The notes under the pieces: model-generated | Told to the model about the DNA's origin: nothing | The model's database searches: none | What the model saw: the letters and a program-made list of their open reading frames with translations, nothing else | In this document: piece by piece, positions 61,357-64,000 of the stretch | How positions within the stretch are numbered: the stretch's first letter is position 1 | How the letters are laid out: every line of letters begins with the position of its first letter | Program-made: the position numbers and the translations under genes | DNA from: Lysinibacillus fusiformis | Lineage (GTDB): Bacteria; Bacillota; Bacilli; Bacillales_A; Planococcaceae | Direction of reading: 5' to 3' | DNA: 64,000 nucleotides | Assembly (NCBI GenBank): GCA_030027265.1 | Contig: JASENG010000005.1 | Span: 181,368-245,367 of the forward strand

Positions 61357-61572
61357 TTAGTACCCCTGCTGTTCTTCTTCTTTAAGAGAAGCATTTGGGT
61401 AAAGGTCATTATCTTCTACTTTTTGAAAGCCTTTGTCTAATTGTCCTGCATTTTCAATGTCACCAGATGCTTTATAACCGCCGACTGGTGCATTGGAAGT
61501 TGTTCCGAAAAGATCCATCCCACCTAATTCCACATTGATTCGTTGTTTGTCATTACCTTTTTCCTTTGTCAT
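61357..61572 (-). CDS. Small hypothetical protein
   Basis: 71 residues from ATG 61572 after GAGGTGATATTG. The sequence, MTKEKGNDKQRINVELGGMDLF, then ASGDIENAGQLDKGFQKVED and a Glu/Gln-rich end KEEEQQGY, is disordered-looking with no Cys. It stands alone with a good terminator. No family is recognised; it could be a small spore protein, given its composition, but there is no direct evidence. Confidence 0.62.
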   Translation of the reverse strand: MTKEKGNDKQRINVELGGMDLFGTTSNAPVGGYKASGDIENAGQLDKGFQKVEDNDLYPNASLKEEEQQGY

Positions 61573-61687
61573 CAATATCACCTCAAATTGTACTATGTCC
61601 AGAAAAGAAAAAATTATAGTTCAAACAATAAAAATTTAACTGATAACTTTGCTGAAACTTTAAATGTTAGCAACCGCTTTTCAACGA

Positions 61688-61975
61688 CTATTTCTTAGCA
61701 GTTACCTCTAACGATAGATATGGCATTTGGTGAATCGTAAAGAATAAGTTGGAATCTTTATGCACTGGTAATTCCCTTTCATTCCTATCACCAACAAGCT
61801 GCATTGCTTGAATCGAGTTATCAAATACTTTCCCCGCATGGATAGAAACTTTCAGCCCAGACTTTGTTTCATATTCAAAACCAGAAGTAGAGAAAGCGGA
61901 ATGGCCCTGTACTTTAGAATCTAAATGATTTGCACACTTTAAACCTTGTCCTTGTTTGGATATTCTACAAAACAT
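61688..61975 (-). CDS. Small hypothetical protein
   Basis: 95 residues, AGGAGA before ATG 61975. It has a beta-rich appearance: SAFSTSGFEYETKSGLKVSIHAGKVFDN near residues 26-53 and LFFTIHQMPYLSLEVTAKK at the end. No signal peptide or membrane segment is visible. I do not recognise the family. It is a single gene without a clear terminator. Confidence 0.6.
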   Translation of the reverse strand: MFCRISKQGQGLKCANHLDSKVQGHSAFSTSGFEYETKSGLKVSIHAGKVFDNSIQAMQLVGDRNERELPVHKDSNLFFTIHQMPYLSLEVTAKK

Positions 61976-62095
61976 TTTTCTCCTGAATAATATTTCATTT
62001 CAATATTTGCTGTCATAAATCATTGCCGTTTATTCCAAAATAGATAGGTGAAGTTTTACAGTTGAAAATTTAGCACTCATAGGAGGTTTCAAAAC

Positions 62096-62512
62096 ATGCT
62101 GTTAAAAAGGTTATTGCCTTTACTTTTAGTTGTTATTTTCGGTTGCAGTTCAAATATGACTGAAGTTTTTGCGAATTCAAACAAGGATGAGTTAAAGAAT
62201 TACTCGGAGCGAAAAGTTCCTCAAACGCTCCATATCAAATACGATTATGATGATCTTTACCATTTCTTGAATATTACCGAAAAAGAATATAAAGACGAAT
62301 GGAAGAGTGGAAAAACAATCGCTGAAATGGCCGAAGCTCGTGATATCTACCCTCAGCAATTAATCCTGTACCTTGCAGAAAAACGTTTTGAAGCACTTGA
62401 TACAGCATTACAAAATAAGGAAATTGACGAGTACTTTTATTATGATTATGCAATCTCTTATATGAGAAATGATATTTTGGAGTTTATCAATCGAAATCCC
62501 AATAAATATTGA
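62096..62512 (+). CDS. Secreted or lipoprotein hypothetical
   Basis: 138 residues with an N-terminal hydrophobic signal (LLKRLLPLLLVVIFGCSS). A Cys at position 17 gives an atypical lipobox (IFGC), and an alternative cleavage at VFAN exists. The mature part is charged and helical (KYDYDDLYHFLNITEKEYKDEW, then TIAEMAEARDIYPQQLILYLAEKRFEALD). GGAGGTTTC precedes ATG 62096. The family is not recognised. It is convergent with the truncated hydrolase gene and overlaps its 3' end. Confidence 0.65.
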   Translation: MLLKRLLPLLLVVIFGCSSNMTEVFANSNKDELKNYSERKVPQTLHIKYDYDDLYHFLNITEKEYKDEWKSGKTIAEMAEARDIYPQQLILYLAEKRFEALDTALQNKEIDEYFYYDYAISYMRNDILEFINRNPNKY

Positions 62513-62994
62513 TCAACAAAAAGAACGTTTTTCCTTAGGATAACGTTCTTTAAGCTTTTTGCTTTTAAAAAGGATACTGCTTCTTCGTTATGAAACAATT
62601 CCTCAAAATGTGAAGCTTCTTCTCTTAAAAGTTCATCCCAATTTTCTGGTGTAACAGGGAAAATCCCTGAAAAGCTTAGTGACTTTACTTTTTCTGGATA
62701 TTTTTTAGCAAAGAGTAAAGCTACAACTCCCCCAAGTGAAACTCCAGCAATATGGCACTTTTTTATCTTCAAATATTCCAGCGTATCATTTAAATCTTTA
62801 ATAGAGCGAATAAAGAAATTATCTATTTTTCCATCTGATTTTCCATGTCCCCTTAAATCAGGTCGAATGACTTTATAATTTCGAGCTGTAAAGTAATCAC
62901 TTTGTTCCTCATATTCAGTCAATCCTGTCATCCCACCAGAGTGTAGAAGTACTAACAGTTCACCTTCACCCGTAATATTTGTATGCAGTATCAT
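62458..62994 (-). pseudogene. C-terminally truncated alpha/beta hydrolase
   Basis: 178 residues. The oxyanion region LHSGGMTG, the PDLRGHGKSD strand-turn near residues 44-53 and the nucleophile elbow HIAGVSLGG near 81-89 (Ser in GVSLG) are intact. The catalytic Asp and His that normally lie 100 residues later are missing. The last 32 residues are encoded by the terminator hairpin and the 3' end of the convergent gene, so the original C-terminus was probably lost by deletion near 62555. It is probably non-functional. Confidence 0.7.
62518..62551. terminator. Hairpin between the convergent genes
   Basis: AAAGAACGTT and AACGTTCTTT pair around TTTCCTTAGGAT. T-runs exist in both directions (CTTTTTGTT on the minus strand). 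It probably terminates the plus-strand gene and is inside the truncated hydrolase frame. Confidence 0.75.
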
Positions 62995-63157
62995 GTAATC
63001 CCCCTTTTTAATAATTTATAACAATTATTTCAAAATAAGAAATTTTTTACAAACTATATAATCCATTAATTTGCGTAGGTGATTTATGATTTCTATCCAT
63101 TTTGAAATCCAACAATATGATATAATTACATAATATGGTATTCCAGAATTAGAAAGG

Positions 63158-63472
63158 ATGGTTAAAATAACTATTTCTAAACTAAATCTTGACCTAATCC
63201 TGAGTGCACAAAGAGCACTCTTTTGCAGAATGTCTAAAAGTATTAAAGCTATTTATGCGACGATTGATAATAGCCAATTAACTTGGATTGTTTATTTTGA
63301 TCAAAAGCCTACAGAAAATGAAATGGAGTTACAAAGAGTAGCCACAACTGAAATAGTCGCTGATTTTCCACAAATTTTGTCCGTGGATGAAAAATTTATT
63401 TATCATCCCCAGCCTATTAATATGAATAATACAAACTATATAAACTGGTTATACTCTCGTGATGAGGGATAA
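63158..63472 (+). CDS. Small conserved protein, possible colicin-immunity-like
   Basis: 104 residues. The N-terminal MVKITISKLNLDLILSAQRAL and AIYATIDNSQLTWIVYFDQKPTENEMELQRVATTEI are soluble, mixed alpha/beta. The AIYATIDNSQLTWIVYFDQ phrase reminds me of small proteins found beside toxin or immunity genes, but I cannot name the family. The start is uncertain because AAAGG abuts ATG 63158. It is a single gene here. Confidence 0.55.
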   Translation: MVKITISKLNLDLILSAQRALFCRMSKSIKAIYATIDNSQLTWIVYFDQKPTENEMELQRVATTEIVADFPQILSVDEKFIYHPQPINMNNTNYINWLYSRDEG

Positions 63473-63617
63473 TTATGTTTGAAAAAAGTTTACACGTTTT
63501 TAGAAAAAGGTATTGTTTTGCGTACAAATCTTTATAGGGGAATAAGATTTCAGCAAAGGATTGGATAACTTTTTAATTGAACGTAAAGTTAAACCATTAA
63601 ATTAGGAGCGTGATTTT

Positions 63618-63881
63618 TTGGGCACATTTTCCTTTATCGTATTTCTATGGCAAGTTTCATTTGGAATTTTTATCATTACTTTCTTTCTTGGTTTAATATT
63701 AAAGAAATGGTTTTTCATGCTTATCAGTTTTATCACCGCCCTGCCTATTGCCTATTATTTTATCGGGGCCGAAAATTATCTAAGAATAGTTGCAATCATC
63801 GTACCGATTGTATTACTAGTTCTGACGGTCCTTTTATTTAAGAAAAGAAAGAATAGTTTTGAAATAGAGGCTGGGACATAA
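63618..63881 (+). CDS. Small membrane protein
   Basis: 87 residues, TTG start after AGGAG. Three hydrophobic helices (FSFIVFLWQVSFGIFIITFFLGLIL, WFFMLISFITALPIAYYFIGA, IVAIIVPIVLLVLTVLLF) with basic KKRKNSFEIEAGT at the end. No family is recognised. A terminator follows directly. It is the last complete gene of the window. Confidence 0.65.
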   Translation: MGTFSFIVFLWQVSFGIFIITFFLGLILKKWFFMLISFITALPIAYYFIGAENYLRIVAIIVPIVLLVLTVLLFKKRKNSFEIEAGT

Positions 63882-63886
63882 TTGGC

Positions 63887-63929
63887 AAAAAGAGGAATTG
63901 AGGGTGTGTGCTCTCAATTCCTTTTTGGT
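63887..63929 (+). terminator. Terminator after the small membrane protein
   Basis: AGGAATTGAG and CTCAATTCCT pair around GGTGTGTG, with A-rich upstream and T5 downstream. It lies 6 bp past the stop. Confidence 0.85.
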
Positions 63930-63964
63930 AATTTTAACCTTCAAGTCGAGTAACTGAATGCAGT

Positions 63965-64000
63965 ATAAGCGGAGATTTTCCGGTTATTTGTAGAATGGAG
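63965..64000. repeat. Four-hairpin dispersed repeat, copy C, cut by the window end
   Basis: TAAGCGGAGATTTTCCGGTT then ATTTGTAGAATGGAG is the first unit of copies A and B. Only the first 36 bp are visible. Confidence 0.8.

Noticed and set aside
1..64000. CRISPR arrays, tRNA, rRNA, integrase, transposase
   Set aside because: No spaced direct repeats of CRISPR type, no tRNA cloverleaf ends or CCA, and no recombinase domain were found in any frame inspected.

Overview
The window is low-GC Firmicute chromosome. Strong AGGAGG-type ribosome sites, many TTG and GTG starts, spore genes (CotF-like coat protein, YlxY-like deacetylase homologue, a GerA/GerB/GerC germination operon), bacilliredoxin, two class I preQ1 riboswitches and Bacillaceae-type dispersed repeats point to a spore former of the Bacillaceae/Planococcaceae, perhaps Solibacillus- or Lysinibacillus-like (inference, no search was run). 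I saw no rRNA, tRNA, CRISPR, intact IS or prophage.

Layout. 1-9015: one long minus-strand catabolic operon: FCD-type GntR regulator, L-2-hydroxyglutarate-oxidase-like flavoenzyme, iron alcohol dehydrogenase, SDR, a complete branched-chain-type ABC importer (livJHMGF) and a zinc alcohol dehydrogenase cut by the window edge; paired inverted 10-mers flank its promoter. 9615-14580: RsmJ-like methyltransferase with bacilliredoxin, an MFS exporter, an ecsAB pair and a 57-residue Asn/Glu-rich gene. 14675-22784: LysE exporter, amino-acid permease, CotF-type genes, pentapeptide-repeat protein, several small conserved proteins and a decayed DUF350 gene. 22966-27418: small secreted proteins, an APH-fold kinase, a HExxH peptidase and a DUF1835 protein. 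27551-30779: the preQ1 pathway (queF; queCDE plus a VUT transporter) under two preQ1 riboswitches. 30887-35756: nucleoside hydrolase, YlxY, YwbE, DNA alkylation repair, VOC protein and a candidate orphan RNA. 35775-38255: a Cys-rich flavoprotein, a Cys-pair MarR regulator and an ArsN/Pat-type acetyltransferase sharing two near-identical operators, probably metalloid or arsenical defence. 38355-46422: transglutaminase-like, GNAT, MocR, MarR/DUF3147, serine acetyltransferase, 2-hydroxyacid dehydrogenase and small genes. 46585-51527: aspartokinase, a CopC-CopD fusion, and an ECF sigma factor next to a membrane protein whose extracellular part is a signal-peptidase (S26) fold lacking the catalytic lysine. 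51758-64000: topoisomerase III, an intact signal peptidase I, the ger operon, a YibE/F pair, small proteins and a truncated alpha/beta hydrolase.

The best candidates for new biology are the ECF sigma factor with its S26-like pseudo-peptidase partner, the MarR/flavoprotein/acetyltransferase regulon, a dispersed repeat built of four hairpins (three copies here), a five-unit 21-bp tandem repeat, the hairpins abutting both preQ1 aptamers, and the solitary RNA candidate at 35247-35428.
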